A program made the translations under genes and the position numbers. A stretch of DNA of 64,000 nucleotides from Aphrophora alni. Lineage: Eukaryota; Arthropoda; Insecta; Hemiptera; Aphrophoridae. The stretch is from assembly GCA_963513935.1 (NCBI GenBank), contig OY740774.1, forward strand, positions 92,217,847 to 92,281,846. The letters are read 5' to 3'. How positions within the stretch are numbered: position 1 is the stretch's first letter; every line of letters begins with the position of its first letter. Of the stretch, positions 49,171 to 61,976 are shown one piece after another. The notes below the pieces were generated by a model. It was not told where the DNA came from. It ran no database searches and worked only from the letters and a program-made list of their open reading frames with translations.

Positions 49171-51313
49171 TTTATGAAAAGTTGATAAGAAAAAATAAAG
49201 ATGGTTAATAAACATTATTTTAAAAAAATGCAGTTTTAATGTTATGAGAAACATTTTCTCTAGTTTCGTTTCACATTGATTATTCAATTTATTTAACTAA
49301 AATTAATTTTCTTTTTCATGAACATTTATGACAATTTTATTTATTGTTGTTGACATTATCAGAATTTAAATGTACATGAAAGATCTATATAATAACTTGT
49401 ATCTTTATTGAAAGTTTAACAAAAAACTGTTTATTAGCTATAAAACACTGATAGTTTTCACATGGGAGCCAAATTGTCGAAATTTAGTTACCTGATTGGC
49501 TACACTTCCTAATCATTGTTTTTTGTACGTAATATTTAGATAAACTAAATATTGAAAACATAGGAAACTTTAAAAAAATTATGAATGTTATAATATTTTA
49601 ATGAATTCTTTAATAATTAGCACTTAAGATATTACTGTAATAATTAATTTTATGTTAAAATGTCGATTAATAAAATCAGATGTGTTATTATGTAATATGT
49701 TAAACCAGATAAATAACAGACCATTTTCATTAGTTCTTTTCACTTTGAAGCTAATTTTTATAAACAGTAAAATATTTAGATCACTTTGGAAACTAAAACA
49801 AAATATATTACTAAGTATATATTTAGGCTTGAGTAGTAAGAACTATGATTAGAAAGAAACATGATCTAGTGGTTTTACCTATTAATAGCCTACTTCTAAT
49901 TTAGACTTAGGTGAGTTTTAAAAATATAACTTATATAATTGCACAAGGTTAAACACCTTGGTCATATTCGACCGTTTGGGTTAAACTAGTAAACGTTAAA
50001 AAATATTTAAGGTGTGGGCTAGGGGCCAAAAGTCCGAAGTGATTTTCCGACCCATACTAAAAACTCCTAGCCTCATATTTTGGCTGGAGGTAGGACTACT
50101 ACAAAAATTACGATTTACTAGTTTTAACGCACCCCCTTGTTGATTGCTGAAAGCAAGCTGTGTCCAGTCAATCTATAATAGTTTAGACTTAGGTTCAGAT
50201 GATGGGGGTACATCTTCCTAATCAAAAGGCGGTGGAGCGCCTAATAGTCCAACGTAGGCAACTTATATTACTTACTTAAGACTCATATTATGATGTGGAG
50301 ATCTCTGAAAAAAATAAAGAAGGAAAACTATAAACTGGTATTTATATTTTATCCTTGTTGTTTAAAGGCATATTACTTCGCGGACTTTTGTTTTTTTATA
50401 AAATAAAGGAAGAAATTATTATAAATTAAAGACCCTTACCCGTAAATTCCTCTAATAACTTCAGGGGCAGAAAGTACGAGTAACGAGAGCTTATCTAGTG
50501 ATAAATGATAGGCAAGATAAAAAAGAGGGATCAATCCAGTTAAAATGAAATAGATCTAGTTAGGTACCCTTAGGATATCCAAATCAGTATTTACAAAGGT
50601 GAGTCTATGTACTATGGTATTCTTAGAAGTATGATAAAGATATAGATTAATGCAAACAAAAGCAGTTCATCGCAAATTGTGTCTAATTTCAGCGGTTTTT
50701 CAATGGAATTATCTATTTTTAAAATTTATTTTACTAAACTAATCACTTATACCATAAATAGAAATTAATAAATAATATTCTTCATTCTTACTAGGTATAT
50801 TAGAATTATAAATACATAATTAATTACAGGTTGTATGTATATCTTACCGTTAAAAAAATTGAGTTTTCCTTGGATAAAAGAAGTTACTTTAAAACATTAC
50901 TTTTGATGGCTTACGATTAGGGTCCGCTATAATATAATTCTACTCTACTCCCAGATTTCTTGAACAAATTGTATAGGGTGATAAAGTGGTAGTACTCACT
51001 TCCCAAAATAAGCTATCTCAAATAACGTCCATAGTAAGGTTAGTGCTAACAACTATACATTGTTACAGACTTAACTGATTAGATATTTTTAAACAATACA
51101 CAATTTCGCCATTTACTCTTCTTTTTTCGTGACTAAGCTTGTTTTTAAAGAGCGAATTAACTTGTTTGACCTTTTAGGAAAGACAGAGATAAAGTTAAGG
51201 AAATCCTATTCACACAATTGTCTGCACGGAATGTGGTTGTGTTCAAGTGAAGGGATTATTTGGATTTTTATTAAATACTACAGTCACTGATTATAATTAA
51301 ACATGTTGACAGC

Positions 51314-51318
<5 letters not shown>

Positions 51319-51356
<38 letters not shown>
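51319..51356. repeat. (TC)n-(AC)n microsatellite in the foldback loop
   Basis: TC from 51319 to 51346 followed by five CA/AC units. Confidence 0.95.
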
Positions 51357-52636
51357 TCTCTTTCTACTACTATTTGCAAAGTGTGTATAACCTGAGTGTT
51401 AAGAAGTTTGGTTGTTTACTTCTATCTTGATCTTCCAGCTTAGAAGAATATGGACAGGTTTCTACCCAAAAGAAACATGTCTGATAGTGTCCTCAAATAT
51501 CAGAGTAATCTGTTATTATACTACATGAGTCCATGTCAACATAGTTGGACAGTGCACTGAAAAAGTGCGGAACTATACAAATATTTTCTCATATAGGCAT
51601 GCATGCAAGGGCAGTATAACTTTATAAAGCCCCACCTCCATCTTTGCTTTTTACGAACGTATATCTTTCTTAAGGTTGCTTTGTGATGTTGACGGTAATG
51701 TAAAGTAAAATGAATTGTCGACTTGTAAATAAACCAATAACATTAAAATGTTATTTCCGTTTAGTTGTGTGTGTATATAATAAGAGATCATTTAACACTT
51801 AACTGACAACATGTTTAATTACAACTAGTGGTTATAGCCACTTTGTAAACGACAAAGTATTTAATTAAAAATACAATTAATCCTTTCACTAGAACACATA
51901 ACCATATTCCGTGCAGATAATTGTGTAAATAGGATTTAATTAACTTTATCTCTGTCTTTCCTAAAAGATCAAACAAGTTAATTGGCTCTTTAAAAACACG
52001 CAAAGTCACGAAAAAAGATGAGTGAATAGCAAAATTGTGTATTGTTTAAAAATGTCTAATCAGTAAAGTTGTATAGTCGTTAGCACTAACCTTGCTATTT
52101 ACTTTATCAGAGATTTTTTTTTGGGAAGCGATTACTGCCGCTTTATCTCTCTATACAGTGTGTTCAAGAAATCCGGGAGTTGAGTAGAATTATATTATAG
52201 CGGACCCTAATCGTAAGCAATAAAAAAGTAATCTTTTTAGTAATTACTTTTATATAAGGAAAACTGTTTTTTTTATCGGTAACGTTAGCATACAACCTGT
52301 AGGGGTAAGGATCTTTAATTTATAATAATATCTTCCTTTATTTTAGAATCAAAAATGTCCTTTAAACAACAAGGATAAATAACAGTTAATAGTTTTTTTC
52401 TTATTTATTTATTCTGTTATATCTGCATCACATGGTACTTAGTAGGATAAGTTGCCTATTTTGGAGTATTAGGCGCTCCGCAGCCTTTTGATAAGAAAAG
52501 TGTACCCCATCATCTGAACCTAAGTCTAACCTGATATAGATTGTTTGGACACAGTGTGTATTCAGAAATCAACTAGGAAATGCGGTAACGTACTAAAAAA
52601 TCGAAATTTTTGTAGAGGTTCTACCTCCTGCCGCGC

Positions 52637-55199
52637 TGCGTCTCGCTTTGTTGTGGTGGTGGGTTCGAGTAGGGTTCTTCTTGCCCCACGTTGGAACGCC
52701 ACTTGCTACGCTGCGTCTTTCTTCGACTTCACGAATTTAAGATTCTTGTTCCCTTTTTTGGAACACTATTATCACGAACTCTTAAACTCGCTGTACGATC
52801 ACCACCGACTGGGCGAACCACCTTTCTTTTCAGAGCAAGCGCGGGCAAGGCCAAGGTGCTCACTTTTACTTTTTTAAATCAAAGATTTTGCAACTCTTGG
52901 CTCTAATAAGTATGAGCTTGTCCTCATAAACTTACTAAATTTTAATTAACGCAAAATTCCCTGAATTTTATCTCAATGCTCGATTATTTAACTCTTTTAA
53001 GATTAACTCTCTCTCTCTCTCCAAGGTCGTGCCTTTTGGGAGAAATCGGCTCTTAAGTTCTGATGATAACTTTTAAAATTTTCAAATTATATTACCAGAG
53101 CACATTTATAAAATTTATGTTAAAACAAGGTTAATAGCATACACAGAATGGATATATATTAAAAACACAACAACATTTAGAAATGAATTATTTGTATATT
53201 ATTTTCTCTTTTGCACAGAAAAATTTTATCTTCAAAACTTTTTTAATCACACCAAACAATTTAATTGAACAATAACACAACTATTTATTTATTTGACAAA
53301 ATTAATTAATGTAATATTATCTATATCTTAAACAAAAATAAAAACGCTTGACTTTCCAGACAGAACCACAAACAGTTTTTCCTGTACTGAAAAAGTCGTA
53401 TTTAAATTATTAATTATTTTCAACACCAAAGCAGAGGTTTAATATGAATTTAATTTTTAATAATTCCCCTAATGACGTTATATTTGAAAAGAAGTTAATA
53501 TTTGCGAATTATTCCTTAAGTATAAGATACCTTCACACTTTAATAGAAGTTCTAGTTGGATTTGGAATTTGTTGTATAATTAGGATGATGTTGTGGTGAT
53601 GTTGTTTATCCAGAGTCTGTAAGCTGCTATGTAGTTGAATGCTGGTATCGAATTCTTCTAAGTCGCCTTGAAGATCGATTAAAGTTGAAATTATTCTAAG
53701 TCCAATTAGTAGAGTGACAGTTGAATCTTCCTCTCAGCTCAGAGTCGGTTGCAGAAGAAACGTCCTATTAGCGTCGATTCCAAATCAAAAGTAACCGTCT
53801 TTCGACGGCTAAATCTCGGTCTCCCTGTCAGTGGGAATTAATCCACTTTTCTGGAGCCAATTTTCCTCCCTTTTTGGGAAAAAGGTATTTTCCATATATT
53901 ATGTGTTTTCAGGCCCTTTTGGTCTGAAATAATTACACTATATATTTTATTAGTCCTATTTTTTGACTAATGAATAGTTTTCTTGCTTTATTATTAATTA
54001 AAACACCTTTTAATTAATAATTTATAATATTTTTTCTTTAACGTTATCTTTGATCCATGTTGGCAACATGATGTTTCTGACTTTAGACTCTGCTTGAAGA
54101 TGCGCGCGCAACTTTTCATGTTTTTGCATGAAAATCTCTACTTTTGACGTTTTTTCGTTCAACTCGCTATAACTTTCGAACGCTTGAACCGATTTTAAAG
54201 TTCCTTTCGGATTCTTCTTCCTTTCCATCTTGTGGGTCTTGTGGAACTTGATTCATCGCTCTACTACGCTTCGTTCGCGAGTTATCGCCCTTTTCCCGAA
54301 ATTTGATTTTTCCTCTTTTCAAATTTTGAGATAAGTCCTTTCTCAAAATTCTTTTGACGAAATCTTGTTCCTCTTCTACTACGACGAAAAACTATGTTTT
54401 TACTTTTTACATAACTCGTTTGGTTGTCGAGTTATTCGCCTTTGAAGTCCTTAAGTTTGTGTAGTATGAGTTTATGTTCATAAAAACCCCCCCATTATAT
54501 ATTATTACTTCTGCTTTGATGTTTTACAATTTTACAGGCTAGATACATATAATTATCATGTTACTTTACCCCTTTAACGTTTAATTTACCCGCTTTTGGG
54601 CTTTGAAGTTTTACATTTTGTAATTATTATATCTCCCTTATTTTAATTTCAAATTTGATTCTAAGTACATATTATTGTGCCCTATTGTGGTCTCTACAAT
54701 AGTACTTATTATTATTTTTTAAATAATCCCCCCTTCAACTCAAAAATTCCAAAAAACTCCCCAAGAATGACTTTCTAAGTCCATTCTCACCTGTTAATTA
54801 TTATTAATTCATATTTTTTATTTATGATTATTATTAGTTCCCCTTTGAGTTATGATTCTACGTTTTTTGAGTTTTGAATTTAAGTTTTTTCCAAATTTTA
54901 GGTTTTTGAGCCCCTATAAAAACTTGAATAACTTTTTTGTTTTAAATACTTTTAAATTTATTCTTCGATATTCTTAATTGGTTGATTCTACTGTACATTA
55001 ATTTATTTTAATAATTTAATATTTTAATAAAATAAGAAACCAGACAGAACGATTGTACACGATTCAACATGCAGTGTTCGACACCTGTTGCCGTGACGTC
55101 ATCGCTCCCCCTCGTCCCTCATCTACTAGGCTTTATCGCGGGAATTTAACTTGTTTTAAATTGACTTGAGACGTTTGGCTTTTTCCAAACCGTCGCAAT
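52637..55199. other. Unpaired 2.56-kb segment within the foldback right arm
   Basis: It interrupts right-arm homology between TACCTCCTGCC (52636) and CACCCAAATTGAG (about 55200). Its composition differs from the arms: GC-richer and pyrimidine-rich on the plus strand, with phrases such as GAGTTATCGCCC and GAGTTATTCGCC repeating around 54280 and 54440. Open frames at 52545-52877, 52691-52906 and 54022-54228 are short and unrecognised. No terminal repeats or target duplication of the segment were identified, so insertion here and deletion from the left arm are both possible. Confidence 0.5.
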
Positions 55200-55663
55200 C
55201 CACCCAAATTGAGTGATTAGGAATGTTTGGGATGTTTCGCAAGACTCCTTTGGAGTTCAGGCCCCTAGCGCTCATTTTAAATATTTTTTAAGTCGGATTA
55301 GTTTAACCCAAACGGTCGAAAATGATCACGGTCGCCTTGTGGTTTAAAATAAGTTACATCTTTAAAATAAAACTCAAGTAAGTCTAAGTTAGTAGTATTA
55401 AATAAAATATATCAATTAGAGATTAGGATAAATGATAAAGTTGTAAAAAATGGCTGGTCAGGTGAGATAAATCAACGACAAGAGAGTATAAATTTGTATA
55501 TGGGGAGGGACTTTGTACATTCGATATTCAAATTTAGTGATGAGTTAAATGTGACTGTAGCAAACGAGCCCATAGACGCCACAATTCAAAATTATTAATA
55601 TATTTGGACCGTTATTAGAATGAAGTTTTTAAGTATCGTGACAAATGCTTTTACAAGCAATTG

Positions 55664-55780
55664 TTGAAAATACAATATTATTTCAAGTGAAAATATTACG
55701 ACCCAGACTGGGAATCGAACCTAGGACCTTTGGCTTTACGTGCCAATGCACTATAAAGCAAATCAATATAGCAAAGTCAA
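55664..55780 (-). mobile_element. tRNA-headed SINE, copy 1 (minus strand)
   Basis: On the minus strand it has a perfect pol III B box GGTTCGATTCC (55711-55721). CCAGTCTGGGT follows, then a 3' tail ending TATTGTATTTTCAA. Upstream of the B box lies GCATTGGCACGTAAAGCC, where an anticodon stem would be, followed by AAAGGTCCTAG. The A-box half is degraded. It shares its tail and body with the plus-strand copy at 55809-55920. Confidence 0.7.
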
Positions 55781-55808
55781 TTGAGAAGTCTACGCCCTGT
55801 GTTGGGAA

Positions 55809-55920
55809 GCGACTAGGTTAGCTCAGTTGGTAGAGCATTGGCGGGTAAAGCCAAAGGTCGTGGGTTCGATTCCCAGTCTGGGTTGTATATTTTTCAATTG
55901 AAATATTATTGTATTTTCAA
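55809..55920 (+). mobile_element. tRNA-headed SINE, copy 2 (plus strand)
   Basis: The A box TAGCTCAGTTGG is at 55819-55830 and the B box GGTTCGATTCC at 55863-55873. The D arm is intact, and the anticodon stem TTGGC/GCCAA is perfect around the loop GGGTAAA. The central triplet would be GTA, but position 33 is G rather than U, the acceptor stem pairs poorly and the T stem has a mismatch. It is therefore not a working tRNA. A 40-bp tail (GTATATTTTTCAATTGAAAT to TATTGTATTTTCAA) is shared with copy 1 and partly with copy 3, which defines a SINE family. The internal pol III promoter looks intact here. Confidence 0.75.
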
Positions 55921-56546
55921 ATTATAAAATACGCTGTGATGTTGGTTAAGTAGGTAGTACATATCCTTTACACGAGGATCATCTACAAAATATTTAAGAC
56001 TTAAACTTCTTTAATTAAAAATAATAATAATAATGAACAAGCAATTATTATAATACTTTTGATGATATTTAAATAATAATATTTCTAAGATAACGTCGAA
56101 ATACTTATATACCTACTTGCATGCCTGATAATTAGGGATATTGTGATAGGTGGGGAGAATACGTTTTATATTAAGTTAGACGAACTAGATTTTGTGAATA
56201 GCTTTGGATCTGATTATGTTTTTTGTCAATACTGCATATGGAAAAAATGGACTTTATTCTAGAAACGTAAGAATTAATTATAAAGTCGATGATCAAAATG
56301 AATAAAAATCTACACATATTCATAAACATTTGTCTTTTTTACTTCACGTCCAGATGTCACACATTAATCATTTTAAAATTACTTTTTAAAAGTCGGAAAT
56401 CAAATACAGTTTAATTCTAGAAAAAAAAATATAAAATATCTTCTCCCATTGTATTCACTATTATAAAGACATATGAAAAACATTATTTTCTAAATTTAAC
56501 ATTATCTTTTTTTATAAAAAACTATATCCTGTATGAAAGTCTTGTA
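55921..56546. other. AT-rich sequence, no gene seen
   Basis: No coding-like frame or repeat was recognised. Confidence 0.5.
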
Positions 56547-57439
56547 TAGGGTGATTCAAGAAGTTATCCCGACACTTATACAGCTCATTCTACTAGTAAA
56601 AATAATGAAAAAAGTTCATATAAACATATGTCCTATCTCGTTTCGTTTAGCGTCCGTCTGTCTGTATGTGTTTTTTTATAAACAAATTTCTATCTTAAAA
56701 ATGGTTTGAGATATCAAGTTGAAAATTTTTAAATTTATTGACCTTATTAGTGAGCATCTTAGATAAAAGTTTCAAAATAATATCATTTACAGAAACAAAA
56801 TGGCGGTCATTTAAAGTGTTCAAATCCTAATAACTTTAAAACGAGTGATGTTACAAAAAAAGGCAAGATACATAAAAAATAGCCCCTTTTAATTCAATCA
56901 CTTTGGTACCTGGTTTGTTGATCTAAGATAAATAGTAACAGAAATAAGTAAGATGTTTTAATGTTGTGTGTGATTTGATTTTGAAAATACATTGCAATTA
57001 TGAATAAAACACAAACCTTTACTTGGGAAATCTTACCTATTTCTGTCAATACTTATCTTAGATCAATGATTCAGGTACCAAAATGCTTGTATTAAAAGGG
57101 GCTATTTTTTATGTATCTTTCTTTTTTTTGTAACATCACTCGTTTTAAAGTTATTAGGATTTGAACATTTTAAATGACCGCCATTTTGTTTAGGTAAATG
57201 ATATTATTTTGAAACTTTTATCTAAGATACACACTAATAATGTCAATAAATGTAAAAAGTTTCAACTTGATATCTCTAACCATTTTTAAGATAGAAATTT
57301 TTTTTTCTAAAAAACACATACAGACGGACAGACGCTAAACGAAACGAGATAGGACATATGTTTATATATAAACTTTTTTCATTATTTTTACTAGTAGAAT
57401 GAGCTGTATAGTGTGGGGATAACTTCGTGAATCACCCTG
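56547..57439. mobile_element. Palindromic foldback element, 893 bp, CAGGGTG tip
   Basis: The right end reads CACCCTG followed by TA (57440-57441). The left end reads TAGGGTGATTCAAG, preceded by TA (56545-56546). So the tip is CAGGGTGATTCA with one left-end substitution, and the target is TA. The two halves are reverse complements almost throughout: AACATATGTCCTATCTCG, TTTCGTTTAGCGTC, AATGGCGGTCATTT-type and TTTTAAAACGAGTGATG-type blocks occur in both. The centre is near 56990. CAGGG tips with TA duplication are typical of non-autonomous Tc1/mariner-superfamily elements. No coding frame is present. Confidence 0.85.
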
Positions 57440-57569
57440 TATAGTTTGAGATTGTAGGCATATTTAAAACACACGAAATATTGTAATCTGCAAAGCGTAA
57501 GTGTTACTTTATTAATATTAGTTTTGAAAAAAAAATCCTTATTTTAGACTGTTTGGAAATCAATTACAC

Positions 57570-59036
<1,467 letters not shown>

Positions 59037-59205
59037 TTTGGAGAGAAAACCGTGGGGCACAGCCAGTAAATAATACAAGTAGACAATCCGGATGGATCCA
59101 CAGCTAATTTTTTAGTGAATCGGAAATGACATCCACTGTAATTTAATTTATTTACTCCTCTTAACTATCATAGATTGCCTGCGCCCCACGTTTTTCTCTC
59201 CAATT
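59037..59205. repeat. Short inverted repeat with arms of about 26 bp
   Basis: TTGGAGAGAAAACCGTGGGG then CACAGCC at about 59038 is mirrored by GCGCCCCACGTTTTTCTCTC then CAA, ending at about 59203. About 110 bp lies between the arms. It may belong to the transposon whose end lies at 59504; this is not established. Confidence 0.6.
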
Positions 59206-59445
59206 TGATTTTTTTAAATTTGTAACTCGAATATTTTTTTCCCGTAAATATCTAAATGTTATATTTTTTATTACTGTAATTAGGTTCAGTATCAAAAACA
59301 AATTGTTTGGTTTTTTCTCACCACGAGCTAGGAACATACGTTGTTTGGGAGTGAATCGGGTCATCTTCGAAGTGGAATTATAGGCTGTCTTAACAGTGAG
59401 GGGGGTATATTCAGAATAAAAACTAATACAATAATAGGTTTTTTT

Positions 59446-59504
59446 GACAACCTCTGTTAACTAGGAACTCTGTTAGTCGGAGCTCGGTAACCCCGGCTCT
59501 ACTG
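59446..59504 (-). mobile_element. Terminus of a pogo/Tigger-like DNA transposon
   Basis: Read on the minus strand from 59504, the sequence is CAGTAGAGCCGGGGTTACCG, then AGCTCCGACTAACAGAGTT and CCTAGTTAACAGAG. It is preceded by TA (59505-59506). CAGTAGARCC tips with repeated TTA-AC/AGAG phrases and TA target sites are typical of pogo/Tigger elements. A 67-codon minus-strand frame (59161-59364) begins about 140 bp inside (MTRFTPKQRMFLARGEKK), but I cannot match it to a transposase. The opposite end was not found, so the copy is truncated or rearranged. Confidence 0.5.
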
Positions 59505-59611
59505 TATTTCAAGGTCAAAAAATATACGTCCTAGACTGGAAATTGGACACAGGACTGAGGACCTATTGATTTACGCAGCAATGTTCTATGAACTGACCTA
59601 TCCTTAGTCGC
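59505..59611 (-). mobile_element. tRNA-headed SINE, copy 3, diverged (minus strand)
   Basis: On the minus strand: GCGACTAAGGATAGGTCAGT then TCATAGAACATTG (compare GCGACTAGGTTAGCTCAGTT then GGTAGAGCATTG in copy 2). CGTAAATCAATAGGTC and TTTCCAGTCTAGGACG follow, then GTATATTTTTT and TTGAAATA. The B box is damaged. The tail stops at TTGAAATA exactly where the pogo/Tigger-like tip CAGTAGAGCC begins, so the DNA transposon appears to have inserted into the SINE tail at a TA. Confidence 0.6.
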
Positions 59612-61504
59612 GACTTTAATAATCCATTAGGTTCACTCTAGCTTTGATGTTGGGAAATGTGTTTCTGTCCCTGTAGTTTGATTACCTAGAATTGACTGTT
59701 TCCTTCAAAGAAGAGAAACGAAAATAAAACAGAATTAATACCTTATAAGTATTCAAAAGTACAAATTATGGAAGAGTTTGTTACGTATTGTATTATTAAT
59801 ACGTTGTATTTTGACATAATTTAAAAATACAATGAAGCAGTTATAGCTTTGTTTATTTCTGAATGATTGATGATGATTTCGTCACAAAATTTTAGATTTC
59901 CTACATGTAATAAAATCTTTTTTTAAACTAAATTCTTGTGTCATATTGATTCAAGTAAGAATAATCTTATTAAAACAATATTTCATGACTGATACAGAAT
60001 ATGTGGTATTTCCTTGTATTAGTTAGTTATAGATCGAAAGTGAAAAATCACGGTGTATATATAGGGCTGTAAACAACTACATTACAAGAAATTGTGTTTC
60101 GGATGACTACACATTTTGTGGTTTGTGTCTCACTATAAGTAATTATTGTTCAAAATCGCTTAAAGATTAGAATAAAATTATTGTTATGTAATAGTTATTG
60201 ATTCTATTCAGAGTTTCCAGTGAAATTCATATCCTATTTAAACTTTTTACATTAAACATAAACATTAAATCAAAGAGTTGAAAGGTTTGTAGCTAACGTA
60301 AATTTCAACCATTGTAATTGAAAAAGTTATTTCAAATATCTCTGCTGTCCACCTTAAAACCAGGTTCAGAGCCACAGCTTATAGGACTCTCGGAATTCAA
60401 TTTGTTATTGAACTCTGCAGACAATGTATCAACAATAATTTATCTACAATGTATAAATCTTAGTGAGCTTATATTAAAAAGTAGAAATATATAAGATTTT
60501 AATTGTTTGTAGTAAATTATTTGTGACATGAATATGTTGGCTTTGATTTTCACATAAATTTCTACATTCCACTTATCGTCAACAAAGTATAATTTACCTT
60601 AACATTTCAATTAATTTAAATTATATTATCATCAGCTATTTATTGAATGATAATAACAGAACAAAATCTGCTTTATAACCTTGTGAATCATAACCATAGA
60701 AAGAAATATACTTGATTATTAAATAATAAATACTTTGAGTGATATAAAATTATGAATAAGGGTTGTAAATATAAATTAAACTAATTCTGCTAAAAGTATA
60801 TAAATGTATATATAAAACATTTGATTTATTCTCTTGAAACCTCATATATTAGTTTTATGTACACGAATGATGGAAATATTATTAATATGAACCATCTATC
60901 ATCATCAACTAGTTTTAAATATTAAACATTTTGTATTATTCTTCTTAGCAATTAACTAATTTAATTATGTGTTAAGTGCTGAATACATTAATTTCATTAG
61001 CACCCCTCTAATTCGATAAATGTAAATTATCTGGGAATTATGTTTCGAATAAATGAGATAGTTTGGTTTTGAATGGTTGTCTAATTATAAATAATTTACC
61101 AACCGCTTGTTATTTTTAGAATTAGAATGATGTGATGAATAGATGGCAGGGATAAATTGTTAATTCATTATTTAAATTCAGACAAATAGGTGTCCATTCA
61201 TATTGTTTCAGTGACCTGATTTGAGATAAGAAATTCAATTAAAAAAAGTACAACAAAAATCATAATATATCATTGTCCTATAATCACACAAGAACACTAA
61301 AAATCGTATTTTATGTTTAAATTATTAACGTTCAAAAACTGTTAATAAACATGTTTGAACACAAATACTGAATCAATTATAGATCATACCTGTTACTTGA
61401 GAAAGCCATAAACTCATCATTCTATTTTCAAAGAAAATATTTGGATTAATAACTTACAAACTATAGGATTTGGTGTTATTATGCATGACAAAAGATTAAA
61501 ACGT
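59612..61504. other. AT-rich sequence, no gene seen
   Basis: No coding-like frame, RNA gene or clear repeat was recognised. Confidence 0.5.
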
Positions 61505-61640
61505 AAATGGAATAAATAATTTATTCAACACGCAGCAAACAAATGCATGTTGTGAAATTATCGTTTTGGAAGGAACAAACACGCTACTTGTGTAATTGCT
61601 TGTATTGATTTCAATTCTGGCTTATGATTTCATAGGGATA
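61505..61640 (+). repeat. Dispersed repeat H, copy 2
   Basis: Partner of 49015-49170, as described there. It lies immediately before the MITE at 61659. Confidence 0.5.
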
Positions 61641-61658
61641 GCAGTATTTTACCAGAGA

Positions 61659-61976
61659 TATACCGGGTAAATAAAAAGTAAAGACCCCCCCCCCTCTAAT
61701 ATTTTTCTAAGTAAATATACAGAGATATCCTTTTGGTGGTCGTGCAATCTTAGCAGGAAGTTTCATTTTATGATTTTGAAAGTTTTGAATGTCCCCCAAA
61801 AATGGGGGTTTTTAGGGGCAACTCAAAAATCCCCCATTTTTGGGGGACATTCAAAATTTTCAAAATCATAAAATAAAACTTGCTGCTAAGATTGCACGAC
61901 CACCAAAAAGATATCTCTGTATATTTACTTAGAAAAATATTAGAGGGGGGTCTTGACTTTTTATTCACCCGGTATA
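61659..61976. mobile_element. Near-perfect palindromic MITE, 318 bp
   Basis: The ends are TATACCGGGT (61659-61668) and ACCCGGTATA (61967-61976), which include a TA target. The arms match almost base for base: AATAAAAAGTMAAGACCCCC, TCTAATATTTTTCTAAGTAA, ATATACAGAGATATC, TGGTGGTCGTGCAATCTTAG and CATTTTATGATTTTGAAA. The centre carries mirrored CCCCCAAAAATGGGGG / CCCCCATTTTTGGGGG blocks around 61820. High arm identity indicates a young copy or constraint on pairing. The minus-strand frame at 61768-61968 and plus-strand frame at 61880-62092 are artefacts. Confidence 0.88.

Larger units (their letters stand above)
49885..55405. mobile_element. Very large foldback structure, about 5.5 kb, with interrupted right arm
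   Basis: The left arm (about 49885-51312) is matched in reverse complement by 51800-52636 and then by 55200-55405. The outer part shares TTAGACTTA, CGACCGTTTGGGTTAAACTA, AAAAAATATTTAA and CTAGGGGCC. The inner part shares CCTACCTCC, GATGATGGGG, GGCGCTCC/GGAGCGCC, AAAATAAAGGAAGA, TTATTATAAATTAAAGA, GGTCCGCTATAATATAATTC and AATTAAACATGTTG. The arms therefore run about 1.0-1.4 kb, clearly diverged. The loop (51313-51799) holds a TC/AC microsatellite. About 2.56 kb in the right arm (52637-55199) has no left counterpart. No transposase is visible, and exact tips and target duplication were not resolved. Confidence 0.72.

Noticed and set aside
52545..52877. 110-codon open frame with Ala/Arg-rich stretches
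   Set aside because: It starts in the foldback arm and runs into the unpaired segment, so it bridges a junction between two unrelated sequences; no motif.
54022..54228. 68-codon minus-strand frame (MERKKNPKGTLKSVQAF...)
   Set aside because: Lys/Glu-rich helix-like composition, but it lies in a segment with repeated non-coding phrases and has no recognisable family. Kept only as part of the segment description.
55094..55101. TGACGTCA, a perfect CRE palindrome
   Set aside because: A single 8-mer inside a repeat segment with no nearby gene; chance is a sufficient explanation.
55809..55920. Possible functional tRNA gene with GTA in the anticodon position
   Set aside because: The D arm, anticodon stem and B box are good, but position 33 is G instead of U, the acceptor stem pairs poorly and the T stem has a mismatch. 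The sequence continues into a tail shared with other copies, so it is a SINE.
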